This document shows, piece by piece, positions 22,413 through 32,750 of a stretch of 64,000 bases of DNA (positions are counted from its first letter, which is position 1; every line of letters starts with the position of its first letter). Under the pieces are notes generated by a model. It saw only the letters and a program-made list of their open reading frames with translations. It was not told the origin of the DNA and ran no database searches. Origin of the DNA: Ornithodoros turicata (Eukaryota > Arthropoda > Arachnida > Ixodida > Argasidae); contig NC_088205.1 in the NCBI RefSeq assembly GCF_037126465.1, forward strand, positions 28,379,482 to 28,443,481. The letters run 5' to 3'. The translations under genes and the position numbers were made by a program.

Positions 22413-22645
22413 AACATGAGACAACTGATGTTCTGAGGCTGGAACAACATAGAAAGGACAATCACATACAAGGCCTCAAGTTGCCTAAGGAATTAACGTG
22501 GGTTAATGTGGGTTCGAGTCCTACAGCTGGCTAACCTTTTCAGTGACTTTCATCTTTCATCGTTAATTCCTTAGGCAACTTGAGGCCTTATATATGATTG
22601 TCCTTTCTATGTTGTTCCAGCCTCAGAACATCAGTTCTCTCATGC
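22413..22645. repeat. Inverted repeat around a SINE 3' end
   Basis: The arm at 22413-22497 (gatgttctgaggctggaaca... to ...ggaattaacg) is mirrored at 22560-22645. The 60-bp loop holds the last 30 bases of the tRNA-like sequence and its tail. The tail ends in cgttaat, which is also the start of the right arm. Confidence 0.7.
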
Positions 22646-23336
22646 ACATGCAAGTCATGTTTCACCATGTGTGCACTTTTGTATTATCTTGTTGATGAGA
22701 AAATTACAGGAACAACATCCTGCATGCTGCAGATAGATCCAACAATGACCTGTCATCTTCATGAAGATGATAACTTTTCTTCACGCGTGCTAAGCAAGAC
22801 AAAACAAATGTACAATGAAGGCTGTACAAAAACAGAAAATCTCCGTCGACTAAAATTTTATATATGTGGATGCTATCACATCGTGCAGTTTCCATCCAAA
22901 AGTAGGACTAGGCAAGATTGTTTAGTTGTTGTTGGCAAGTTGTCGGCATGTTGATGTGCTATACAGTTATAGCACATCAATATAGATGAGGGGCAAACAC
23001 AGTAGACAGCGTGATGGCTGCAAATTCTCAATTGAAGATTTATTCAATAGAACAAGAAACTGAAAGCATAAGTAGAAAAAGCATAAGCAGTGCCCATGCA
23101 ACGCAGGACCACCTTAATCTAGGAGCAAATTTAGGACCAATATGATGTAGCCTTGTGTGACTCACTGCAGCTGTGACGCGCTTTGAACAATTCCAGTACG
23201 GGTGCTTCGAATACAATGAACTTTCGCTGTTTCAGTGGGCATTCATGTGTAGAGGATGCATCTCTAGAAAATTAATTAACATTCCCTAGTCATAACTGTA
23301 CCTCAACAGGAAGTAGTCCTCTACCCTTCAAAGAAG

Positions 23337-23530
23337 CTAGTAGTTCTCATCGGTTTCTTCTCCTGCTGTTGGTGTCATACTAATGTTCTGCACCCGCCCA
23401 AAGACGCCAAACATGTCACGAAGTCTGCAACACGTAATAGATCTAGTGATTCTATGTGTGGACTTTGCATACCTGCTTTCAGCTATTTCTGTCAGGTCAA
23501 CTTGAGTGCCTGGATCACACACACGAAGCA
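23337..23530 (-). CDS. Candidate exon pair, unknown protein
   Basis: On the minus strand an open stretch ending DPGTQVDLTEIAES (downstream limit 23473, donor AGCAG/GTATGC) is followed by a 48-base gap and an acceptor (cgtgttgcag). The next stretch reads LRDMFGVFGRVQNISM and ends at TAG 23337-23339. A 48-base intron is short but possible. The donor at 23473 is also phase-compatible with the exon at 21990-22092, so two alternative 3' ends can be drawn. LRDMFGVFGRV recalls RNP-type folds only loosely, and I do not name the gene. Confidence 0.33.
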
Positions 23531-23608
23531 GTCTTGCGCCACTTCAACACTGAAGGGCCCCTAAACTCAAGTTTGTTGATGTTGACAATGCTCAGTAAGG
23601 GACACGTA

Positions 23609-24063
23609 CACTCTTAGAAATGAACTTCACCACATAGCACGCTCCCAGCCAACCATCATCTCGAATGCCAACGTTCTCGCCCTTGATTTGTTGAAAACGG
23701 GAGGAGGAGCCTATTTTGTGCCATTATGCACGGCACAAAATAGGCTCCACCTCCCGTTTTCAACAAATCTAGGGTAAGAACGTTGTCATTCGGGGTGATG
23801 ATTGGCTAGGTGCGTGCTATGTGGTGAAGTTCATTTTTAAGAGGTACCCGGGTTCGAATCCCGGTGCCGGCTGTGCTGTCTGGGGTTTTTCCTGGGTTTT
23901 CCTCAGACGCTTTCAGACATATGTCGGCACAGTTCCCTTAGAAGTCGGCCCAGGACGCACATTCCCCCAGGGTGTCAGTCGTGACGTTGCCCACCTACGT
24001 GAGGCCGACAACGGCAAGCCCTTTCACCACCCACCACCACCACCACCATCATTTTTAAGAGTG
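23609..24063. mobile_element. Palindromic MITE interrupted by a SINE
   Basis: It starts CACTCTTAGAAATGAAC and ends TTTTTAAGAGTG after the SINE, flanked by TA (23607-23608 and 24064-24065). The central core differs from the common type: cctattttgtgcc...ggcacaaaatagg replaces the GGCGTACGCC core, while the outer arms (accacatagcacgctcc, ttgttgaaaacggga) are the same. Confidence 0.85.
23844..24050 (+). mobile_element. tRNA-derived SINE, 5' truncated
   Basis: It begins in the T-arm of a tRNA-like head (gggttcgaatcccggtgccg, box B), has a body with gtctggggtttttcctgggt, and ends in a tail with gtcgtgacgttgcccacct... aacggcaagcc and CCACCACC repeats. An exact 11-bp target duplication atttttaagag is at 23833-23843 and 24051-24061. 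Its tail resembles the 3' end of LINE-C at 48840-48900, the likely source of its enzymatic machinery. Confidence 0.85.
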
Positions 24064-24065
24064 TA

Positions 24066-25230
24066 GGATAACATAAGTTAAATGGAATTGTTATATTATA
24101 ATTTATACATGCGAGACACCTACACATACCTAAGACGTTGTGTTGAACTCGTCACCTCGATGAAGCAAAATCACTGGTTACTGAATGACAGCTTGCTTCG
24201 GACGTCTTCGCAATTCGCTTTCTACGTCGTCTTCGTAGTCATCGGCAGCAAAATGAGCTCAGCACACACGACACTACTGCTGTATCTAATAGCAGAGTGC
24301 CTGGAACCACATTCGTTTTCGCGAACTCTCCTGTAGAGTCTTGTGGTAGGAAACGCCCGTCGTCGAAGATGAACGAAGATGATTTTTGCATCCCCGAACA
24401 CCAAAACTACGCCATGCGGTCTCTCGAATATCATTCACTTCAATTTTCTGCTTCGCGCGACCAGCATGACCAGCATGACCACCCACGAACGTAGACAATA
24501 AACCACAATAAACGCCTAGCAGATGGCGTTGCGGATCGTAGCTCGTAGCGGCAGGAGCGGTGGAGTAGCAGAATGCTTTATTAACGCTTTATTAATGTAG
24601 AAACTATGGAAGTGAGCGTCATTTTTAAAATGGCGTTTAGCTGTAAGATAGTGTGCGTCAACTTTGTTCTCTACAAAATTAACTCTCACGTGGAAAGGGT
24701 TGACTAATCTCTGGGACCCCTGGACCCGAAACCCAAGTTGCTCTTTTTCGCCGTTCGTTGGCAGCACCGTCCATGTTCCGGCAATCTTCAAAATATTTAT
24801 ACGTAAAAAATATGCCGAATTGAGAAGTAATGCTTTCTGTGTGTTATCAAACAATGATGTTGTGCACGATAGTGGGCAAAAATATGGGGGTTATTTTTCA
24901 CTTTTCAGTCCCTTTAAGAGTGTGGCATATGGTCGGCATGCTGCCCGCGACAAATCCTTCTGAGAAGTGTCGCGGAGACAGTGGCAATGGCTAGGAACCT
25001 GGTGACCGTAGTAGGGTGGATAAGTTTTGCATTTCGTGTAGCAAAAATATTAGTCGGAACTTCAATTTACGGTATTTCGCTTGCGGTTTTTCCACTTTCA
25101 GAACTACAAATAAAAAATCACCAACTTATAGTGCCTGTACCATTGTCAGTGCCTACATCTGGATTTTTTGCGCCTTTTATAGGAGCCTAAAACAAGGCTT
25201 TTTCGTGCCTAAAATTCGGGCTCTAATTAT
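24066..25230. other. Interval with a solo DNA-element terminus
   Basis: Near 24903-24922, cagtccctttaagagtg is the inverse of a CACTCTTAAAGGGACTG-type terminus, similar to cgctcttaaagggactctg at 62103. A matching second end was not found nearby. A minus-strand frame at 24516-24854 and several short + frames show no recognisable domain. Confidence 0.35.
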
Positions 25231-25998
25231 GGACCAATAGGTAGTCGGGAGAGAGCTTAGAAATCTAACAACAACAAGTTTATTTTGGCTTTGGAGAGTG
25301 GGGAGGTTCATCGCCACAAGCGATCTCTACCCCATTGCTGGTGGGAATGTGGGAATAAAATAACGAGCCCCTTCACAATAACGATCGAAGTCCATGCCAT
25401 TACCACATCCAGAAGAATGCCATTACCACATCTGTGACTAGGAGTGCACGAACTTTTCTCTGGCCACTCTGCTCGGCCCAGTACGACATCACACACAGCG
25501 GTCTGTGACCAAAGCAGTTCTGACTTGTAGCACTTCTGACACTTCTTGTAGCACTTATGACAAAGCACCTCTGACTCAAGGAAGAAGACAGCATCTCGCG
25601 CACCCGGCCGCGGGTTTTTCCAGGTCCCATTAAAACCATCTTCACTTCTCGCTTGATCCTATCTCTTTTGGTCGCTCCTATCTTAGCTCCCACAATTGCG
25701 AGACTCAACTGCCAACAGTCAACTGAGAAATCTAGAGATGAGCGGAAGTGGCCAATGAGTGGTTCTCTAGTTCGAAGTAAGGAACAATAAGCAGTTGGGA
25801 GGGAGCTTAGGGTTGAGCGGAATTGAACAATGAGTAGATGCCCTAGCTGGACCATCTCCACCAACCTATGAGTGGAATTGACCAATGATCTCTACGATGC
25901 AGATGGCGCAATAGCAGTCTACCAGCCTATGAGTAGAAGTGATCAGTGATTGGCTGTCTTAGCCAGACCAATAAGCAGTTGGAACTGTGTGGCTGTTC
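25230..25998. repeat. Diverged CCAATnAGnAGTTGG-type repeats
   Basis: Phrases such as gaccaataggtagtcgggag, ggaacaataagcagttggga and agaccaataagcagttggaa recur with the following gagcttag. This suggests old tandem or dispersed units of unclear origin. No gene is recognised here. Confidence 0.35.
25441..25530 (+). mobile_element. LINE-A fragment, 90 bp
   Basis: The sequence gtgcacgaacttttctctgg and the bases after it match 17257-17345 of LINE-A at about 95 percent by eye. It is followed by a short tandem of a cttctgacac/gtagcacttatgac unit. It is an isolated internal fragment of the LINE ORF2 end. Confidence 0.7.
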
Positions 25999-26029
25999 CC
26001 CTGTTGAAAAAAAGCCAAATAGGTTGTAT

Positions 26030-26300
26030 GCGATCCTATTTATCCTATACAAATTGATGTAGGATCCTTTATGTCCTATTTTGTATCATGTGGGAAAGTT
26101 GTGGGATCCTACATGTCCTATATTCATTCACATATAGGTGAGTCATAGGATCCTACATGTCTCATATTAGGCTATGTAGGAGAGTTGTGGTGTCCTACTT
26201 GTCCCATATTCGGCAATATAGGAGAGTTGTAGGACACTACATTGCCTATATCCGGCTACGTAGCAGACTTGTAGGATCCTACAAGGCATCAAAAAGGAGC
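26030..26300. repeat. Left TAGGATCCTAC motif array
   Basis: About ten copies of ggatcctac, gtaggatcc, tgtcctat and related words occur in both orientations, spaced 20-40 bp (for example gtgggatcctacatgtccta near 26100 and ataggatcctacatgtctca near 26146). Confidence 0.65.
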
Positions 26301-27627
26301 TATGGGAGATCTTACGTGACCTGTTTGGTTTCATGTGGGGAGGACGTTAGGAATTATTTTGAGATATGGAAGTGATATATTAACACAGCAACAAACATTA
26401 TTTGATTGCATATATATATATATATATATATATCCTTCAAAACTGGGGCCCAGAACGAACTAGTCATATTCAATCATGTTTGCCAACGCGCACACATACG
26501 GCAGGTTATCAAGTGCGAATTCTATTAGAACCACTGCAAATTAATTTTTTTTAGGTTGAAAACAAATTTTTTTTAGGTTGAAAACAACTGAATGGACTGG
26601 TTGCATTCATTTATGGAACATATGCATAGAGTATGTCCATTACTAGTCGACGGAACATCAAGCATACAATGATGCGTGCATTCCTTTGAGTGCTATTTAA
26701 GCACAAACTTCGACAGCAGTGCGCAACAGGTCGAGGTGGCGGTTGAACCCCATCGAGCGACATTGCGGTGTCGATGGGGTTCTCGGTCTAATTTCTAGGA
26801 CTAAACCGGTTCTATCAGGACGCGGTTTGTTGTGACGGATTCCCCAATCCTTCGCCTTCACGTGCGGCTCGCAGGAAATCCTAAGAGTAGTCGAGATACT
26901 TGAAAATTCCAGGCCTCCGTCTGCACTACCGATACATTCGGAGCTCCATCACATCCGCCCCGCTGGTCATGTCGACGCCAGAATTTCCGTCCTAGTAGGA
27001 CTTGAGTCGCTCTACGATCGGTCAAATGGAACCATGGGTCGGTCTTTAGCGGTTCGGGGGTTGTGGGCAGAGACGCGTTCGTAACTCTTGTTTTTCTAAG
27101 CTTTGATGCCCTTTTTCGGACGGAAGTCCGCGTCGGACAGTTTTCATCTTTCTAGAGTGTACTCGCCTCAACTCGGTGAAAGTGGCAAAATTTACTACAG
27201 CTGTCAAAGTCTTCTGGTTCTCGAGCTACCGGTTTCCGTGTTTACACTCTTCCCACATGGGACTGCCGGCTGTTTTTTTTTTTTTTCATAAAACCGTTTC
27301 CATCGCACCTACAGAGTCGTGTTTGACATAGTTTTGAAGCTCTTGACGTGCTCTTTCCAACCGCTTTAATCCCGTAAGCGCGCGACTCTCCGTTCCGCAG
27401 ATATGGGCTTTGGAGTTGGAGGTCATGGCACTGGCGCCAGCAAGTCCGGCTGACGCCGCTCGGAGACGCTTCCGTGGGTGCCGTTCCTTTAGTGCCGTAA
27501 TCTCGCTTACCTAACGTCCAATTTACTGGAAATTTTGGATGCGTGTTCTTCGTTCTTTGCTCTACAACTTTTCAATTCGCACCTTCCCTCTCTCTACTAC
27601 AGGTTATGGCGTTATTCCCGAAATTCC

Positions 27628-28131
27628 TTAGGCTGACTCTCCTTCTGCAACCTTCGTCCCTGTTTTTAGGTTGGAACCCTGTGGGAGATCTGAATCACCT
27701 ATTAATGGATTCGTGTACTCCGAACACCGAACGGCTAGAAACTTGCGGGATCTTTTTATCTCTCTCCATTCTCGAGTGAGGACAACATACCAAAAGCGGC
27801 TCGTTATACATGGGGCTGGGGGCATTTTTTTCGATGTCGGCTGTTTGTTGGCGTAGAAATGTGATTCAAGACTTATTTTGACGAGAAAAACGTCCTCTTT
27901 CCAATGGCACTGGTCACCCGTACGCGCGACTTTCGGCTTTCTGGGTGTAGCGCGAGGAGAGCATGGTGGAGAACCGTTACAGCCAGGAGGCGCCCTTGGA
28001 GCTTGGAATTCCTCCAGCTCATTTGGAAGGGAAATCTTAGAAGCGTTCGGACGCATGTCCTGAGAGCTCTCGTTCGGGAAGCGTCTTTCATCGTAGTTTT
28101 GGTGCCCCGCAGTGCTGTGACTGTATTTCAT
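27628..28131 (-). CDS. Unrecognised 167-residue frame inside the 3.3-kb element
   Basis: This is the longest open frame in the element. It starts MKYSHSTAGHQNYDERRFP, is rich in Pro, Ser, Lys and Arg, and has no transmembrane or catalytic motif that I recognise. Overlapping frames on the other strand are nearly as long, so coding status is doubtful. It could be a captured host exon or chance. Confidence 0.2.
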   Translation of the reverse strand: MKYSHSTAGHQNYDERRFPNESSQDMRPNASKISLPNELEEFQAPRAPPGCNGSPPCSPRATPRKPKVARTGDQCHWKEDVFLVKISLESHFYANKQPTSKKMPPAPCITSRFWYVVLTREWREIKRSRKFLAVRCSEYTNPLIGDSDLPQGSNLKTGTKVAEGESA

Positions 28132-28807
28132 GCCTTACTAGTGGTATCTGGACCTGTTTCTGTGTGTGTACCTAGGAAGACCGAAAGCTGTTGGATTTCG
28201 TGAATTGAAGGTTAGTTGTGTGCATGTAATGCCATGTTTCGTGCACCTTTTGCTTTGTATTCTTCCTATAGCGTGTGGGTTCCTATAACTTTATCCGCTC
28301 AGTGCGATTATTACCCTATTGTTACCTATTTCCTTGTCCCCCATCTGTAATCTTGTGCTCTTACCCTGTTGGTTAACCTGTATCATCACTTAACATCAGG
28401 TTGATATCATGTGTGATGCTTCAGCGTCCCTGCTACAGGGTACCGGTGCTCTAAAGATACAGATCTTCTTTTTTTGGTTATTAATTCATAATAACTCAGC
28501 TTGGGTCATGCATATTTTCCCCGAGTGTGGAAGGAATATGTACAGAATGTAAATAATTACGGATATTATAACTCAACGTGCATTGTTTTCACCCTGTTAA
28601 TGCCTTACTGACACCCTTGCTGTAGCCCCAGTTGTCATAGTTAATTGATCTTACTGCTAACAAACAAAACCATTGTCTTTGGACCTCAAGTAACAGCATA
28701 TGTGGGAAGTCTGGTTAACCTGTGCACGAGTTTTGGCATATTTTATGTGACACATAATGTATTATCCCTTGTTAAATCTCGCTTCCTAACTCGCTTTATT
28801 GTTTCAG

Positions 28808-28893
28808 ATGCCTACAAGAAATATATCTTAGAGCTATCATCTAGCATGATCTGTAAAGGTGTTGAAGACGCTGTACATCAGGCAAGAGCATGA
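28808..28893 (+). CDS. Candidate terminal exon inside the 3.3-kb element
   Basis: A good acceptor (cgctttattgtttcag) is followed by an open stretch (DAYKKYILELSSSMICKG...) ending TGA 28891-28893. A consensus AATAAA is at 28940-28945, 47 bases on. This is the layout of a 3' terminal exon. The upstream exons were not identified and the protein is not recognised. Confidence 0.35.
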
Positions 28894-29034
28894 TTGTTCA
28901 ACAGACATGTCAGAGGGATGATGAACGATATCAATACAAAATAAAAAAATAGAAGCTGCATGATTTGTTATTTCCTAATATACACAGCACAATAGGGTGC
29001 AGAAATTATACAGGATCACCACGAGAGACTTGGA

Positions 29035-29240
29035 CCTATTTGCCTCTAGGACCCAAGGTAGGTCCCACAATCAAATAGGATCCTGTTTATATGTAGGATC
29101 GCATTTGCATGTAGGTCCCACAACCAAATAGGATCCTGTTTATATGTATGATCGCATTTGCATGTAGGACCCACAATTAAACAGGATCCTATTTGTATGT
29201 CGGTTCCTTCATCATGTAGGACCTGGTGTCATAATACCAT
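29035..29240. repeat. Right TAGGATCC motif array
   Basis: A roughly 60-bp unit (ccacaatcaaataggatcct...atgtaggatcgcatttgcat) is repeated about three times (29070-29190), with taggtcccac and ggatcctgtt words. It is the counterpart of the left array. Confidence 0.65.
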
Positions 29241-29269
29241 ATGGAGTCAAGTAGGAATTTCCAATAGGG

Positions 29270-29764
29270 TCTCTGCGCCGAATAAAGTTTGAAATCAATT
29301 TCTCATGATGCGCAGTCTGTCAGAAGCCACTGCCGAGTGGCCCGTGCACAATCTGCTCGGGCCCTGTCTATGTAAGCCTGGGTCAATGGGATAGCTTAAA
29401 AACAACCCTGGACCAGGTAAGCAATTTGGAAGCGGACTTGGCAGCCTTGTAAATGCACGTGAAAGCTAGCAATCGTCTTTCAATAGGGGTGGAGCAAATC
29501 AGATAGGTCAGGAGCATGGAGTTAGTGAATAGGGGCACAGCCAGCCATAGACTTGGAATAGACCAGTCAGCGTGAAAGGGAAATCTCCGATGGGGGACAT
29601 ACGCCATGAAGGACGGGTACGTGGTATGCAAGCATTTGCCTCACCAGAGAGGAATGAAGCCCAAGCATGGAGTGGCATGTCGTGCCCTATCGGCACCCCG
29701 AAAGATACCTTAAACGATGGTACGTGAGTCTAGCCGTTGTTTCAGCTGTTTCACTTCGGCGTTC
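29270..29764. other. Interval without recognised gene
   Basis: A minus-strand frame (29383-29631) has no recognisable domain. The interval ends at the MITE at 29767. Confidence 0.35.
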
Positions 29765-29766
29765 CA

Positions 29767-30015
29767 CACTCTTAAAAATGAACTTCACCACATCGCACGC
29801 TCCTAGCCAACCATCATCTCAAATGATATCGTTACCTGCACTGATTTGTTGAAAACGGGGGGCGTACGCCTTTTCTGTGACACTTATGCTGTTCATAATT
29901 GTCACAAAAAAGGCGTACGCCCCCCGTTTTCAACAAATCAGGGCAGATAACGATATCATTTGAGATGATGGTTGGCTAGGAGCGTGCTATGCGGTGAAGT
30001 TCATTTTTAAGAGTG
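29767..30015. mobile_element. Palindromic MITE, 249 bp
   Basis: CACTCTTAAAAATG to TTTTTAAGAGTG is flanked by CA (29765-29766 and 30016-30017). It is a near-perfect full-length palindrome with cores ggcgtacgcc at both sides of a loop (gtgacacttatgctgttcat). It sits at the 3' end of the minus-strand LINE RT and supplies the last 13 residues of that open frame (ending LHRIARS). Confidence 0.9.
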
Positions 30016-31070
30016 CAGGACAGAGAACGGTCGAGCACAACCCCAAGAAACCGGCGGTGGAAAACTCTTGCCAAGGCCTCTCCGTTCAGGTTCAGGGTGA
30101 AGCGGGGCAGAAGTATACGGGTGAAAGGTAGGAAGACAGTATTTTCTTTAGAGATATCCATACCCCTTTGCGTTAGGTACCTGTAAAGCTTATCGATAGC
30201 ATCCTGAAGTCTTCGTTGTAGTGCAGGCCACTGCTTACCGGATGACCAAATGCAGATATCGTCGGCGTATATGCTCGATCGTACTCCCCTCGGCAAAATA
30301 GCAGGGATACCAGCCATTACAACGTTGAGAAGGAGAGGACTCAGAACTCCTCCGTGGGGGACCCCGGCTGTTAAACCATGACAGTCTGTATTGCCACTAG
30401 ATGTTCGTATGAAGACTGTTCTGTTTTGTATGTACTCAGAGAGCCAATGCAGGCATCGGCCGCGGATTCCTATCACATACAAGTCATGGAACAGATACCT
30501 GTGGCATACGGTATCATAAGCCCGCTTTATGTCTAGAAATACTGCAGCGGCAAGGCGACCACCTGATTTTTCTTCTTCGATGAACGACACCAAGTCGATG
30601 ATGCTGTCCATGGCATTGCGTCCCGTCCTGAATCCCGAGGCAGCCTGTGGGAGCAGTTTACGCGCCTCCAGGAACCACTGCAGGCGGTTCAGCACCATCC
30701 TTTCAACTATTTTGCACAGACAGCTCGTCAGACTTATTGGTCGGAATGATTCCAAGACCTTCGGTGACTTCCCAGGTTTTAGCACTGGAACCACGACAGA
30801 GGTTTTCCAGGAAGGGGGCACTTGGCAATTGTTCCATGATTCGTTAATGAACGTCAGAAGGGCTGTCGTAGCCTTTGGTCCCAGGTTTACAAGCGACTGA
30901 TAGGAGATACCATCAGCTCCAGGGGAGGACTTGGTTCCAAAGCGGAGGAGTACAGTACGTAATTCCGCCATACTGAAGGCACAGTTCAGCGCGTCATCAG
31001 CGGCCAAATCATCCCTATCAATTGAAAACTCAAGAGAGCGCTCCGACATGCGCTCCGACATGTTGAAATC
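30016..31070 (-). pseudogene. LINE reverse transcriptase, truncated by a MITE
   Basis: A long uninterrupted minus-strand frame encodes most of a non-LTR RT: GADGISYQSL, FRPISLTSCLCKIVERM, AASGFRTGRNAMDSI, AVFLDIKRAYDTV, AGVPHGGVLSPLL and catalytic YADD in SIYADDICIW. It then continues to RRFLGVVLDRSL. After that it is replaced by MITE sequence, so the thumb, RNase H and zinc knuckle are lost. The 5' part (endonuclease) is also missing beyond a small MITE core remnant at 31073-31140. The RT segment itself is well preserved, suggesting recent activity of this family. Confidence 0.88.
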
Positions 31071-31072
31071 TG

Positions 31073-31140
31073 GAGGCGGAGCCTATTTTGTACCCTTATG
31101 TACGGCAGAAGCATAGCAAAATAGGCCCCGCCTCTCGTTA
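31073..31140. repeat. MITE core remnant
   Basis: ggaggcggagcctattttgt and its inverse aaaataggccccgcctc form a hairpin like the core of the MITE at 23609-24063. The outer arms are missing. Confidence 0.55.
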
Positions 31141-31144
31141 TTTC

Positions 31145-31753
31145 CCCTTTTTAGGTCGCTGGCACACTGTACTTTGTTCACGAAGCACAAGTCACGGCAG
31201 CTATGGTTGAACTGAACTCCCAAAGCACGCGGGCCCTCACCTGCGCGTTCCTGCCGTTATGCTTAGAAGAGAGCGGCAAAAGACCAAACGTAACTTAAAC
31301 GCGACTGCAAATGAAGCGTGGTAATCGTGAACTGTGACACTCCTTGAGCACATTCTTGTCTGTCTTCATCTCCCACGGTTTCGAGTACAAATATCAGCAT
31401 CGCCAGAAACACCTCTCCCCAGCGTCCGGCACGTGGCATCCCACGAGACGTACGACGGACCCATATCAAAGAAATGTATCATATCAGCGGCGGCGGGGGG
31501 GAAGTACCGGCGTCAGCGTATACCACTTGCGTTGGATCTAATGCTCTCAGGTTGACACGCTACGCGCATATTCAATGCGGAGCCACTGTCTCTGCATCGA
31601 ATTGTATTAGGACAGTTTGGCTTTTGGGAAGAGCCTGTTACATCACACGAGGGGCGGAGCGAAGGCAAATGCTTCGATTTTGGAGGCGGATCTACCGCTT
31701 TGAAATCTCCCAGCCCCTTTCACCTCGCCATTTGAAATATCCACCTGCTGCCG
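31145..31753. other. Interval without recognised gene
   Basis: Short frames on both strands show no recognisable domain. It lies between the LINE RT and a broken MITE. Confidence 0.35.
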
Positions 31754-31915
31754 CACTCTTAGAAATGAAATTCACCGCATAGCACGCTCCTAGCCAACTA
31801 TCATCTCGAATGATATCGGTATCTACCCTGATTTGTTGAAAACTGGAGGCGTACGCCTTTTTTGTGACAATTATGAACAGCATAAGTTTCACAAAAACGG
31901 TGTACACCTCCCGTT
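31754..31915. mobile_element. Palindromic MITE, left two-thirds only
   Basis: The terminus CACTCTTAGAAATGAAAT and left arm are present through the central loop (gacaattatgaacagcata) and the start of the right arm (cctcccgtt). It then breaks into unrelated sequence with poly-G/C runs (31990-32045). Confidence 0.7.
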
Positions 31916-32524
31916 CATTCCTCGCTCACCTTTCATTCCTGCCAGATGGGATGAGCGATCACGGGTCGGACGCAGGGATTTCCCTACACCCCCCCAGGGG
32001 GGGGGGTGTACACCCTCCCTGCATTTTTGCAACCCCCCCCCCCCCTGAAATTTCTCAGGTGACCCCAACCAGCTCGATCATCAACACGTTCTGGTCGAGA
32101 GTCCGGCGCAGCGAATTACATCCTGTACTGTCAGACTTGGGCTGTAGGACCACAGTCATGCAGATGATCGTACAATGCATTTGTCCAATCTGTGTGCTAG
32201 GTATTCATTGAGCTTCGTGAGACAAGGTGCTAGTCTTTTTTCTTTGTCGGTCGTGTGATTATGCATCTTAATGTTCAAATGACGTTCATAATGAATCTGT
32301 TCACCGCATAGCACGCTCTGCGCCAACCATTGCCACGAATGATATCGTTATCTGCCTGAAACCTGGAGGCGTACGTCTTTTCTGTGACAATTATGAACAG
32401 CATAAGTGTCACAAAAAAGGCGTACGCCTCCCGTTTTCAACAAATCAGAGCAGATAACGATATCGCTCGAGATTATGGTTGGCTAGGAGCGTGCTATGCG
32501 GTGAAGTTCATTACCCAGACAACC

Positions 32525-32750
32525 ACGAAATGTAGAATCAACGTTGAAATAACATTGCAAATCTACAACACCATCGTAGAATCTGCGATAGTGTGCAGCG
32601 TAGATTCTACGTAGAAAATGTCCGGTCAAAAACACGTAGAATCTACTATAATTTTATAACGCTATTTCTACGTTGACTGTTGTTTTTTCTACGTTGATAG
32701 AACGTTCACCAATTGTTGTGAATTACTGTTTATTCTACGTTGTCTATTGC
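32525..32750. repeat. Left TAGATTCTACGTTG motif array
   Basis: At least eight copies of gtagaatc, gtagattctacgtag, ttctacgttg and aacgttg occur in both orientations in 225 bp, the densest near 32600-32715. The mirror array is at 37200-37470. Confidence 0.7.

Larger units (their letters stand above)
25999..29269. mobile_element. 3.3-kb DNA element with TAGGATCCTA-type arrays at both ends
   Basis: The ends CCCTGTTGAAA (25999) and the inverse of TTTCCAATAGGG (29258-29269) form a short imperfect inverted repeat. Just inside both ends are dense runs of taggatccta-like words (26030-26300 and 29035-29240). This symmetry supports one element. The interior holds a (TA)n run at 26408-26433, a 167-codon minus-strand frame (27628-28131) and a candidate 3' exon at 28808-28893. 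No transposase is recognised, and target duplication was not convincing. Confidence 0.55.

Noticed and set aside
27904..28203. 99-codon + strand frame in the 3.3-kb element
   Set aside because: It overlaps the longer minus-strand frame, has no domain, and the bases here leave several frames open by composition.
31978..32046. Poly-C/poly-G repeats as a possible CRISPR or satellite array
   Set aside because: These are homopolymer tracts without spacers. No CRISPR array is expected or seen in this eukaryotic sequence.
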